NCBI GenBank assembly: GCA_014379065.1
Contig: JACMMM010000424.1
Location: 1-11,940 of the forward strand
DNA: 11,940 bases
Direction: 5' to 3'
DNA from: Saprospiraceae bacterium
GTDB taxonomy: Bacteria > Bacteroidota > Bacteroidia > Chitinophagales > Saprospiraceae
In this document: piece after piece, positions 6,212 to 11,940 of the stretch
Numbering within the stretch: position 1 is the stretch's first letter
Layout: the number at the start of each line of letters is the position of its first letter
Made by a program: the position numbers and the translations under genes
The notes under the pieces: generated by a model
What the model saw: only the letters and a program-made list of their open reading frames with translations
Database searches by the model: none
What the model was told of the DNA's origin: nothing

Positions 6212-7534
6212 TTATTTTCTCCCAAATGCTTTGATTTTCTCTCCCAATATAAATACATCCTCAAAAGAATTATATAGCGGCACTGGAGCAAATCGAATCA
6301 CATTGGGTTCGCGCCAATCGGCCATCACACCGTTTGAAGCAAGAAAATCGAACAGCGCTTTGCCACGATCATCGGTGAGCAGAGAGAGTTGGCAGCCGCG
6401 CTGGGCAGGGTCTAACGGGGTGATGATTTTGAACAAGTTGCGCCCGCCATCAGCTTCCATAAGCACTTGTTCGAGAAAGGCCGTGAGTTGCAGGCTTTTA
6501 GCCCGAAGATTGTCTATTCCCGCTGCATCAAAAATATCAAGACTGGCTTTGTGCGCTGCGAAAGAGAATATCTGCGCATTGCTCAATTGCCAGCCTTCAG
6601 CGCCCTGCATGGGGCGAAATCCTTTTTTCATTTTGAACCGCTCGCTTTCGTCGTGGCCCCACCAGCCTGCGAATCGCGGCAAGTCAGGATTGTTCGCGTG
6701 GCGCTCATGTATGAACGCCCCCGATGGTCCGCCGGGCCCTGAATTGAGGTATTTGTAACTGCACCACACGGCAAAGTCTGGCCCCCAATCGTGCAACCGG
6801 AGCGGTAAATTGCCCGCAGTGTGTGCCAAATCGAAGCCCACTTTTGCCCCGACGCGATGCCCTGTGGTGGCTATTTTTTCCAAATCGTAGAACTGCCCCG
6901 TGTAATAGTTAACGCCACCAAACATAACAAGCGCTAGGCTATCACCCTCCTTTTCAATAATTTGAACAATATCCTCTGTGCGCAATATATCCTCGCCCGC
7001 ACGAGGAGCCACTTCCACGATGGCTTTTTCCGGGTCGAGACCATGCCAACGTACTTGGCTTTCCATCGCGTATTGGTCGCTGGGAAAAGCCCCGGCTTCC
7101 ATCACGATTTTGTAGCGCGTGGGTGTGGGCCGGTAAAACGAGGCCATCATCAGGTGAAGATTCACCGTCAAGGTATTCATCACCACCACCTCGTGTGGAA
7201 GGGCGCCGACGAGTCGCGCTGTTTGCGCCGTCAGGAATTTATGGTAGTGCATCCAAGGTAATTTACCCCGAAAATGGCCTTCGACACCGTGTTCGGCCCA
7301 TTGGTCAAGTTCGTCCAACAACGCTTGGCGGACGGTTTTGGGTTGGAGGCCAAGAGAATTGCCGCAGAGGTAACGGACTTCCGTACTGAGGGTCTTACTT
7401 GAAGTAAGGCCCTCAGTTTCGGTGAGGCCCTCAGTTTGAGTATGCTTTGGAAAAATAAACTGCTCGCGAAAGTGTCGGAGCGGGTCTTGTGCATCGAGTG
7501 AGCGGGCGGCGGCGAGGGTATTTTCGTAGCGCAT
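6212..7534 (-). CDS. kynU: Kynureninase
   Basis: A PLP enzyme that cleaves L-kynurenine to anthranilate and L-alanine (or 3-hydroxykynurenine to 3-hydroxyanthranilate) in tryptophan breakdown and de novo NAD synthesis; cytoplasmic, usually a dimer. It has 440 residues, within the usual range of about 415-465. Family blocks: YLCGNSLGLQPKTV (55-68), EGHFRGKLPWMHYH (85-98), MNTLTVNLHLMMASFY (119-134), FPSDQYA (150-156), FDLAHTAGN (234-242), and SYKYLNSGPGG, in which K261 is the Schiff-base lysine; then FAGWWGH (288-294) and the C-terminal NVIRFAPVPLYNS. Residues about 32-51 form an extra Thr/Glu-rich insert (TEGLTETEGLT) encoded by a short repeat. No other kynurenine-pathway gene is in the window. 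It is followed downstream (6154-6211) by a convergent thioredoxin; the antiporter gene ends 85 bp upstream of its start. Confidence 0.96.
   Translation of the reverse strand: MRYENTLAAARSLDAQDPLRHFREQFIFPKHTQTEGLTETEGLTSSKTLSTEVRYLCGNSLGLQPKTVRQALLDELDQWAEHGVEGHFRGKLPWMHYHKFLTAQTARLVGALPHEVVVMNTLTVNLHLMMASFYRPTPTRYKIVMEAGAFPSDQYAMESQVRWHGLDPEKAIVEVAPRAGEDILRTEDIVQIIEKEGDSLALVMFGGVNYYTGQFYDLEKIATTGHRVGAKVGFDLAHTAGNLPLRLHDWGPDFAVWCSYKYLNSGPGGPSGAFIHERHANNPDLPRFAGWWGHDESERFKMKKGFRPMQGAEGWQLSNAQIFSFAAHKASLDIFDAAGIDNLRAKSLQLTAFLEQVLMEADGGRNLFKIITPLDPAQRGCQLSLLTDDRGKALFDFLASNGVMADWREPNVIRFAPVPLYNSFEDVFILGEKIKAFGRK
7385..7435. repeat. Palindromic and direct repeat inside the kynureninase coding sequence
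   Basis: Positions 7385-7399 and 7403-7417 form an inverted repeat of 15 bp with one mismatch and a 3-nt loop. A third copy of the right arm (7422-7435) follows 18 bp after the second (7404-7417) with one mismatch, giving two six-codon direct repeats. On the coding strand this encodes the TEGLTETEGLT insert of KynU. The length is a multiple of three and keeps the frame. Confidence 0.8.
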
Positions 7535-7571
7535 ACTGGTTCAGGCTAAATATTGAAGCCGCAAAGGTGGC

Positions 7572-7579
7572 AATTCTCC
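7572..7579 (-). promoter_or_regulatory. Possible -7 element for kynU
   Basis: On the minus strand CACCTTTG, followed by C, matches TAnnTTTG except for the first base. It lies 37 bp upstream of the kynU ATG in the 85-bp gap after the antiporter gene. This would allow kynU its own transcript. The match is weak and no -33 box is evident. Confidence 0.3.
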
Positions 7580-7619
7580 AGTCTCTCTTGTTTTTGCAAG
7601 GACTGTTCTTCAACTTATT

Positions 7620-8897
7620 TCACCCAAATAGCGCGTGTTGCATCACATACACCGCCACACCAGCTAGATACCCAATGGCTGCCAGCACTGAAATCCGCTT
7701 TAAATACCAGAAGAAATTGATGTTCTCCATGCCCATCGCCGCCACACCCGCAGCTGAGCCGATGATGAGCGTACTGCCGCCCGTCCCTGCGCAATAGGCA
7801 ATGAGTTCCCAGAAAAAACTGTCGGGCGGGTAGGTGCTGAGATCGTACATTCCTTGTGAGGCAGCAACCAAAGGGACATTGTCCACTATCGCCGAGATGA
7901 AGCCAATGAGCACACCGATGGCCGTGACATTCCCCACCGAACGGTCGAGCCAGCCTGCCAAATGGTGCAACGTCCCCACACTTTCGAGCGCGGTGATGGC
8001 GATCAGAATCCCCAGAAAAAACAAGATGCTCGGCGTATCAATCTTGCGCAAGGCGTGGTTCACAGAAAGGAGGCCTTTTTCGGCCTCATCTTTTTTGCCG
8101 TGGATAAGTTCTGTAAGCACCCACATGACACCGAGCCCAAACAGCATCCCCATGTAAGGCGGCAGGTGCGTGATGGTTTTGAAAATTGGCACAAAAAGCA
8201 AAGCGCCAATCCCAAGGGCAAATACTGCATTGCGCTCAAAAGGGGTAGAATTCCAAGGCCCATCCTCCTCTTTTTCAGGCGTTTGCACGTTGCCCTTCAT
8301 TTTTCGGGAAAGTATCAGGAGCGGCACGAGCAAACAAACCAGACTGGGGAGGAAGAGCATTTTCATGATGTTCAAGGCCGTGATTTGCCCGCCAATCCAA
8401 AGCATGGTGGTGGTCACATCACCAAGCGGCGACCAGGCTCCGCCTGCGTTTGCAGCAATCACGATCATGCCCACCAGCAAAAGGCGATCCTCGCGGTCGG
8501 CTACAATTTTGCGTATCAGGCTGACCATCACGATGGTGGTAGTGAGGTTGTCGAGAATGGCCGAAAGGAAAAAAGCGATAAAACATGTTAGCCACAAAAG
8601 CCGCCGTTTGTCAGTAGTACTTATGCGCTTAGTCACGAGATCGAAGCCGTCGTGAGCGTCTATCAATTCCACAATGACCATTGCGCCGAGCAGAAAAAAC
8701 AAGATGCCCGAAATGGTGGAAAGATGTTCAGCCAATTGGGTGGAAACCAAGTCTTTGTCCGCCTCAGAGAGGACATAAACCGTCCAGCAAAGCACACCAG
8801 TAATGAGTGCGCTGGCGGCTTTGTTGACCTTTATGCCGTGTTCAAAGGCAATGGCGGCGTAGCCAACGATGAAAATCAGTACTATTAACCATTCCAT
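7620..8897 (-). CDS. nhaD: NhaD-type Na+/H+ antiporter
   Basis: An inner-membrane exchanger that expels Na+ (and usually Li+) for protons, in the ArsB/NhaD branch of the ion transporter superfamily. It has 425 residues with about 11-12 hydrophobic segments, including 2-18, 27-43, 61-80, 101-128, 141-155, 175-196, 223-239, 247-263, 289-305, 325-346 and 402-419. Diagnostic blocks: LGAMVIVELIDAHDGFDLV (70-88), SAILDNLTTTIVMVSLIRK (112-130), ANAGGAWSPLGDVTTTMLW (149-167), LGILIAITALESVG (295-308), ISAIVDNVPLVAA (334-346) and AGTGGSTLIIGSAAG (370-384). The paired DN motifs (D116-N117, D339-N340) are typical conserved polar residues of the two inverted halves. It starts with ATG at 8897; no clear TAnnTTTG lies upstream, and a palindromic repeat occupies part of that gap. 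Nothing suggests it is broken. An anion-transport role (ArsB-like) is less likely given the NhaD blocks. Confidence 0.93.
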   Translation of the reverse strand: MEWLIVLIFIVGYAAIAFEHGIKVNKAASALITGVLCWTVYVLSEADKDLVSTQLAEHLSTISGILFFLLGAMVIVELIDAHDGFDLVTKRISTTDKRRLLWLTCFIAFFLSAILDNLTTTIVMVSLIRKIVADREDRLLLVGMIVIAANAGGAWSPLGDVTTTMLWIGGQITALNIMKMLFLPSLVCLLVPLLILSRKMKGNVQTPEKEEDGPWNSTPFERNAVFALGIGALLFVPIFKTITHLPPYMGMLFGLGVMWVLTELIHGKKDEAEKGLLSVNHALRKIDTPSILFFLGILIAITALESVGTLHHLAGWLDRSVGNVTAIGVLIGFISAIVDNVPLVAASQGMYDLSTYPPDSFFWELIAYCAGTGGSTLIIGSAAGVAAMGMENINFFWYLKRISVLAAIGYLAGVAVYVMQHALFG

Positions 8898-8927
8898 GGG
8901 AGGGTATGTTTATACGTGGATTCTGCG

Positions 8928-8959
8928 AAACCTCGTAGGTTTTTGAACCTACGAGGTTT
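8928..8959. repeat. Perfect 14-bp palindromic repeat (REP-like)
   Basis: AAACCTCGTAGGTT (8928-8941) and AACCTACGAGGTTT (8946-8959) are perfect inverse complements around a 4-nt TTTG loop. It lies between the end of the membrane-protein gene (9002) and the start of nhaD (8897), both read leftward. It may form a hairpin between the two transcripts, but no U-tract follows on the minus strand, so a classical terminator is doubtful. The form suggests a dispersed REP-type element (inference). Confidence 0.75.
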
Positions 8960-9001
8960 ACGAATTGGTTTTGAAAACACCTAGGGTAATTTATGCGGGG
9001 G

Positions 9002-9658
9002 CTATTGCTTTCGCCGCAACGCGGCCCAAAGCTCGACCAGCGTTTTTACCGCCATAAAGCCAAACATAAAGGCATGCTCAGTTTTATAAAGACCATATTT
9101 CTGCAAAAGAAAAGACACGACTGCTCCAGCCAGCAGCCCAACGTGGATGACACTGCTCCGCAAATCGAAGGTAGTGCGCAATTCGCCGACATCAGTTGTT
9201 TCAAAATTTTGGTTTTGGTAAAAATCTCGCCAATAGATCCAAGCCTGCATCCCGATGAATAATAAAAGGTTTAGGTTGAAGACATTGTTGCGAAAAACAA
9301 GCGTGATGATATTCTCAATATAACTTTCCCGAGGGGCAAACATGAAGCCCGCCATTACCACCACAAAAACAAAATAAACGAACAGCAAAAAGAACCGCCC
9401 ACGCGCCGAACTTTCCCCTTCCCGCACCTCCGGTTCGCTTTGTTTTTGCAAGAGAAAGAGCCGCAAACGGCGTAATTTCAGCACACCGAATGTGCTCAAT
9501 ACCAACTCTTCCCACCACCACATATATAGTATCGGGAAAAAATGCCAGCCCAGTACCAAGATTCCATACACTTGTAGCGCATTGGAAATCACCGCGTAAA
9601 TTACGGGTGGGATTGATTTCTCTATAGTTTTGGGGAGAATGCTGGTGTTTTCGGACAT
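9002..9658 (-). CDS. Six-helix integral membrane protein, DUF6498-like
   Basis: A membrane protein of unknown function, 218 residues. The ATG at 9658 (MSENTS) is preferred over in-frame upstream codons (9739, 9697) because an exact -7 element (9677-9684) lies 18 bp upstream and would otherwise be inside the gene, and because the added residues look non-coding. Predicted helices: about 17-37, 39-61, 89-108, 122-144, 166-186 and 193-213. A charged cytoplasmic or periplasmic loop sits at about 62-88. The pair YGILVLGWHFFPILYMWWWEE plus VLKLRRLR (31-66) resembles the start of DUF6498 proteins (GW-x-x-F then a W-E motif and LK); this is from memory and would need a profile search. No enzyme motif is seen. 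It is divergent from the isomerase gene across 96 bp. Confidence 0.8.
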   Translation of the reverse strand: MSENTSILPKTIEKSIPPVIYAVISNALQVYGILVLGWHFFPILYMWWWEELVLSTFGVLKLRRLRLFLLQKQSEPEVREGESSARGRFFLLFVYFVFVVVMAGFMFAPRESYIENIITLVFRNNVFNLNLLLFIGMQAWIYWRDFYQNQNFETTDVGELRTTFDLRSSVIHVGLLAGAVVSFLLQKYGLYKTEHAFMFGFMAVKTLVELWAALRRKQ

Positions 9659-9676
9659 GGCTGCGAAATGTTTCTG

Positions 9677-9684
9677 CAAAAGTA
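9677..9684 (-). promoter_or_regulatory. -7 promoter element for the DUF6498-like gene
   Basis: On the minus strand TACTTTTG followed by C is an exact TAnnTTTG match, 18 bp upstream of the ATG at 9658. That gives a leader of only about a dozen bases and decides the start codon choice for this gene. Confidence 0.55.
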
Positions 9685-9694
9685 AAAATCGCGG

Positions 9695-9702
9695 CATTTT
9701 TG
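9695..9702 (+). promoter_or_regulatory. Possible -7 element for the isomerase gene
   Basis: CATTTTTG followed by C differs from TAnnTTTG at the first base and lies 52 bp before the ATG at 9755. It stands almost back to back with the minus-strand element at 9677-9684, so the two divergent genes may share a control region. Confidence 0.3.
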
Positions 9703-9754
9703 CGCAGCATATCCACAAATCAACACATCCACGAATCACCAGTCACCACTTACC

Positions 9755-10798
9755 ATGCAAGGTCCAGCCATTTTTCTAGCACAATTCATGGGCGAGACCG
9801 CCCCCTTCAATTCCCTCGAAAGCATTTGCCGTTGGGCCGCCTCGCTCGGCTACGTTGGGGTGCAAATCCCCACCTGGGATTCGAGGCTTATTGACCTCGA
9901 AAATGCTGCTACCAGCAAAGGATATTGCGATGATTTGCGCGGTCGCGTCGAAGCCTGTGGGGTGAAAATCTCCGAACTCAGCACCCACCTGCAAGGTCAG
10001 CTCGTGGCCGTACACCCGGCCTACGATCTGATGTTCGATTCCTTCGCGCCCGAACATCTGCGCGGCAATCCAAAAGCCCGTACTGAATGGGCCACTCAAA
10101 CCTTGAAAAACGCGGCAAAGGCGAGTCAAAACTTGGGACTAAATGCCCACGCCACCTTTTCAGGCGCGCTGATCTGGCATACCGTTTATCCCTGGCCCCA
10201 GCGCCCACAAGGATTGGTAGAGGCTGGTTTCAAAGAATTGGCCGCTCGCTGGAAACCGATTTTAGACGTTTTTGATACCTGCGGCGTGGATGTTTGTTAC
10301 GAAATCCACCCCGGAGAAGACCTCCATGATGGCGCTACTTTTGAGCGTTTCCTAGCCGCCACGGGCAATCACCCGCGCTGCAATATCCTTTACGACCCCT
10401 CCCATTTTGTATTGCAACAACTTGATTATCTGCAATATATTGACCTCTACCACGAGCGTATCAAGATGTTCCATGTCAAAGATGCAGAGTTCAACCCAAC
10501 GGGCCGCAGCGGCGTATACGGCGGATTTCAAGATTGGGTAGACCGTCCCGGTCGCTTTCGCTCTACGGGCGATGGGCAGGTGGATTTCAAGTCCATTTTC
10601 TCCAAATTGGCTCAATATGGCTACAAGGGCTGGGCGGTTCTGGAATGGGAGTGTTGCATCAAGGACTCAGAACAGGGAGCAAGGGAAGGAGCGCCCTTTA
10701 TCGCCAGCCATATCATTAAGGTGACGGAGCGGGCATTTGACGATTTTGCGGGGGGAGCAGTGGATGAAAATTTGTTGCGCAGGATCATCGGCATTTGA
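9755..10798 (+). CDS. Sugar phosphate isomerase/epimerase (xylose isomerase-like TIM barrel)
   Basis: A cytoplasmic metal-dependent TIM-barrel protein of 347 residues, of the xylose isomerase-like / AP endonuclease family 2 superfamily. These act on sugars, inositols or their phosphates by proton or hydride shift; the substrate cannot be told from sequence. Visible blocks: SLGYVGVQIPTWD (30-42), GVKISELSTHLQGQL (69-83), HATFSGALIW (132-141), VCYEIHPGEDLHDG (180-193), NILYDPSHFVLQQLDY (210-225), IKMFHVKDAEF (236-246) and GWAVLEWEC (292-300). The likely metal ligands E183, D214, H240 and E298 are all present. Length and layout match the isomerases that Bacteroidota often place beside Gfo/Idh dehydrogenases, but no such neighbour is present. 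No signal peptide is seen. It starts with ATG at 9755, with no Shine-Dalgarno. A weak stem-loop and 146 bp separate it from the desaturase. Confidence 0.9.
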   Translation: MQGPAIFLAQFMGETAPFNSLESICRWAASLGYVGVQIPTWDSRLIDLENAATSKGYCDDLRGRVEACGVKISELSTHLQGQLVAVHPAYDLMFDSFAPEHLRGNPKARTEWATQTLKNAAKASQNLGLNAHATFSGALIWHTVYPWPQRPQGLVEAGFKELAARWKPILDVFDTCGVDVCYEIHPGEDLHDGATFERFLAATGNHPRCNILYDPSHFVLQQLDYLQYIDLYHERIKMFHVKDAEFNPTGRSGVYGGFQDWVDRPGRFRSTGDGQVDFKSIFSKLAQYGYKGWAVLEWECCIKDSEQGAREGAPFIASHIIKVTERAFDDFAGGAVDENLLRRIIGI

Positions 10799-10830
10799 AA
10801 ATTCGACCAGAGCGTATACAGGGAGTCGCC

Positions 10831-10857
10831 GAAAAATCGGACTTTGTGCCGTTTTTC
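10831..10857 (+). terminator. Possible terminator after the isomerase gene
   Basis: GAAAAATCGG (10831-10840) can pair with CCGTTTTTC (10849-10857) with one bulged T and an 8-nt loop, so the T-run forms the 3' side of the stem. It lies 32 bp after the isomerase stop. The GC core is only three pairs, so this is a weak candidate. Confidence 0.3.
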
Positions 10858-10909
10858 AGAAAGGCCGGTATAACAAAGCGTTGGGATTTACCCAAGAACA
10901 GAACCCGGC

Positions 10910-10917
10910 CACCTTTG
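10910..10917 (+). promoter_or_regulatory. Possible -7 element for the desaturase gene
   Basis: CACCTTTG differs from TAnnTTTG only at the first base and lies 27 bp before the ATG at 10945. It would leave a leader of roughly 20 bases. The same octamer stands upstream of kynU. Confidence 0.35.
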
Positions 10918-10944
10918 TTTGAACAAGTAATTTTTTGATTTTCA

Positions 10945-11940
10945 ATGGGATATATAAAACAACAGTACGACCCAACCATTCTGAAACAACTCCCCTCCAT
11001 CGTCAAATCGTACCAACTGCCAGATACACGCAAGGCCGTCATCCAGATCCTCAACTCATTTTTGCCCTTTGTGGCTATTTGGGTGGCGATGTATTTTTTG
11101 CTCGACGTTTCTTTTTGGCTCGTTTTGCCCCTGGCTGCCGTCAACGCGTTCTTCCTGGTTCGGATTTTCATTATCCAACACGATTGTGGTCACCAGTCTT
11201 TCACTGGCAACCGAAAAGCCAACGACTTTATCGGTGAGATTTGCAGCATGATCAGTTTCATGCCTTACCGCTATTGGGCCAAAAGCCACAACTTCCATCA
11301 CGGCCACAACGGCATCCTCTGGGAGCACCGCGACATTGGCGACATTAACTTGCTGACTGTCAACGAGTTTAAAGCCTTGTCACGTTGGAAGAAGCTTCAT
11401 TATGCGCTTTTCCGCAGTTTCCCTGTGCTGTTTGTCATTGGCCCGGCTTGGTACTTGCTTATCCAAAACCGATTCCCGCTGATTCGGCTGAAAGGTTGGG
11501 AACACGCCCACCGCGCCTTATGGAAGCACAACCTGCTTTTGATTGGCTTGCATGTCGGCCTTATTTTGTTGCTGGGCTACAAAGCGTTTTTGTTGGTTCA
11601 CCTGCCCATTTTGCTGTTTTTCTCCATCATCGCGATCTGGTTTTTTTATGTGCAGCACCAGCACGAGACGGCGTACAAAGAGTGGAAAGACAAGTGGGAC
11701 TACATCCGCGCCGCAGTACAGGGTAGCACTTTTTACAACCTTCCAAAGATGTTTCACTGGTTGACGGGCAATATCGGTTACCACCACATTCACCACCTTA
11801 ATCCCTTGGTACCCAACTACGAACTGGCTCGTTGCCACCACGAAAACCCCATTATGGATCAGGTGGCAAACAAGATCACGTTCATCCAAAGTTTGCGTTG
11901 TATGTTCAACAAACTTTGGGACGAGGAGCAAGAGCGTATG
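10945..11940 (+). CDS. Membrane fatty acid desaturase (DesA/delta-12 type), 3' truncated by window edge
   Basis: A di-iron acyl-lipid desaturase that introduces a cis double bond into membrane fatty acids, in the inner membrane. The frame is open from the ATG at 10945 to the right edge: 332 codons with no stop. All three histidine boxes are present: HDCGH (79-83), HNFHH (115-119) and HHIHH (280-284); together they bind the two irons. The YVQHQHE segment (235-241) resembles the YVQHQFE of bacterial delta-12/delta-5 type enzymes. Hydrophobic segments lie at about 35-53, 54-72, 145-161, 194-213 and 216-236, with the His boxes facing the cytoplasm. The N-terminus has no signal peptide. Relatives are about 340-370 residues, so little is missing. 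The double-bond position cannot be read from sequence. A possible role in cold adaptation of membranes is inference. Confidence 0.93.
   Translation, partial: MGYIKQQYDPTILKQLPSIVKSYQLPDTRKAVIQILNSFLPFVAIWVAMYFLLDVSFWLVLPLAAVNAFFLVRIFIIQHDCGHQSFTGNRKANDFIGEICSMISFMPYRYWAKSHNFHHGHNGILWEHRDIGDINLLTVNEFKALSRWKKLHYALFRSFPVLFVIGPAWYLLIQNRFPLIRLKGWEHAHRALWKHNLLLIGLHVGLILLLGYKAFLLVHLPILLFFSIIAIWFFYVQHQHETAYKEWKDKWDYIRAAVQGSTFYNLPKMFHWLTGNIGYHHIHHLNPLVPNYELARCHHENPIMDQVANKITFIQSLRCMFNKLWDEEQERM

Noticed and set aside
7962..8591. 209-codon plus-strand open frame
   Set aside because: It lies wholly opposite nhaD, whose membrane segments and family motifs are clear; the plus-strand translation is His/Lys/Arg-rich without domain signs.
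9659..9739. Longer start for the minus-strand membrane protein
   Set aside because: The added 27 residues cover an exact -7 promoter element and do not look like a signal peptide; MSENTS at 9658 is the better start.

Overview
The window looks like chromosomal DNA from a member of the Bacteroidota. The reasons are a type IX secretion C-terminal sorting domain, several matches to the Bacteroidota -7 promoter element (TAnnTTTG), start codons without clear Shine-Dalgarno sequences, and a gene set typical of the phylum: an ABC-F ATPase of the YbiT/YkpA-like kind, TlpA-like thioredoxins, kynureninase, an NhaD antiporter and a DesA-type desaturase. A Saprospiria-like host is a guess. No phage, plasmid, IS, CRISPR, tRNA or rRNA signal was seen.

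Layout. (1) Positions 1-3148, plus strand: a Sel1/TPR-like repeat protein cut by the left edge, a T9SS-exported protein of unknown function, and a membrane-anchored GH25 lysozyme. Gaps of 11 and 27 bp suggest one operon. (2) 3149-3298: a very long, nearly perfect hairpin, short tandem repeats and a promoter. (3) 3299-4936: an ABC-F gene interrupted by an in-frame TAA at codon 64. (4) 5065-6153: two tandem periplasmic TlpA-like thioredoxins; the second has lost one active-site cysteine and the cis-proline. (5) 6212-9658, minus strand: kynureninase (with a short repeat-derived insert near its N-terminus), an NhaD-type Na+/H+ antiporter, and a six-helix membrane protein resembling DUF6498. A palindromic repeat lies between the last two. 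(6) 9755-11940, plus strand: a TIM-barrel sugar phosphate isomerase/epimerase, divergent from the membrane protein, then a fatty acid desaturase that runs off the right edge.

How the genes relate. Most look like independent housekeeping or envelope functions: cell-wall cleavage, periplasmic redox, ion homeostasis, tryptophan catabolism and lipid desaturation. I see no convincing multi-gene novel system. The observations most worth checking are the nonsense codon in the ABC-F gene, the hairpin/repeat/promoter arrangement in front of it, the degenerate thioredoxin paralogue, and the palindromic repeat that appears to have entered the kynureninase coding sequence.
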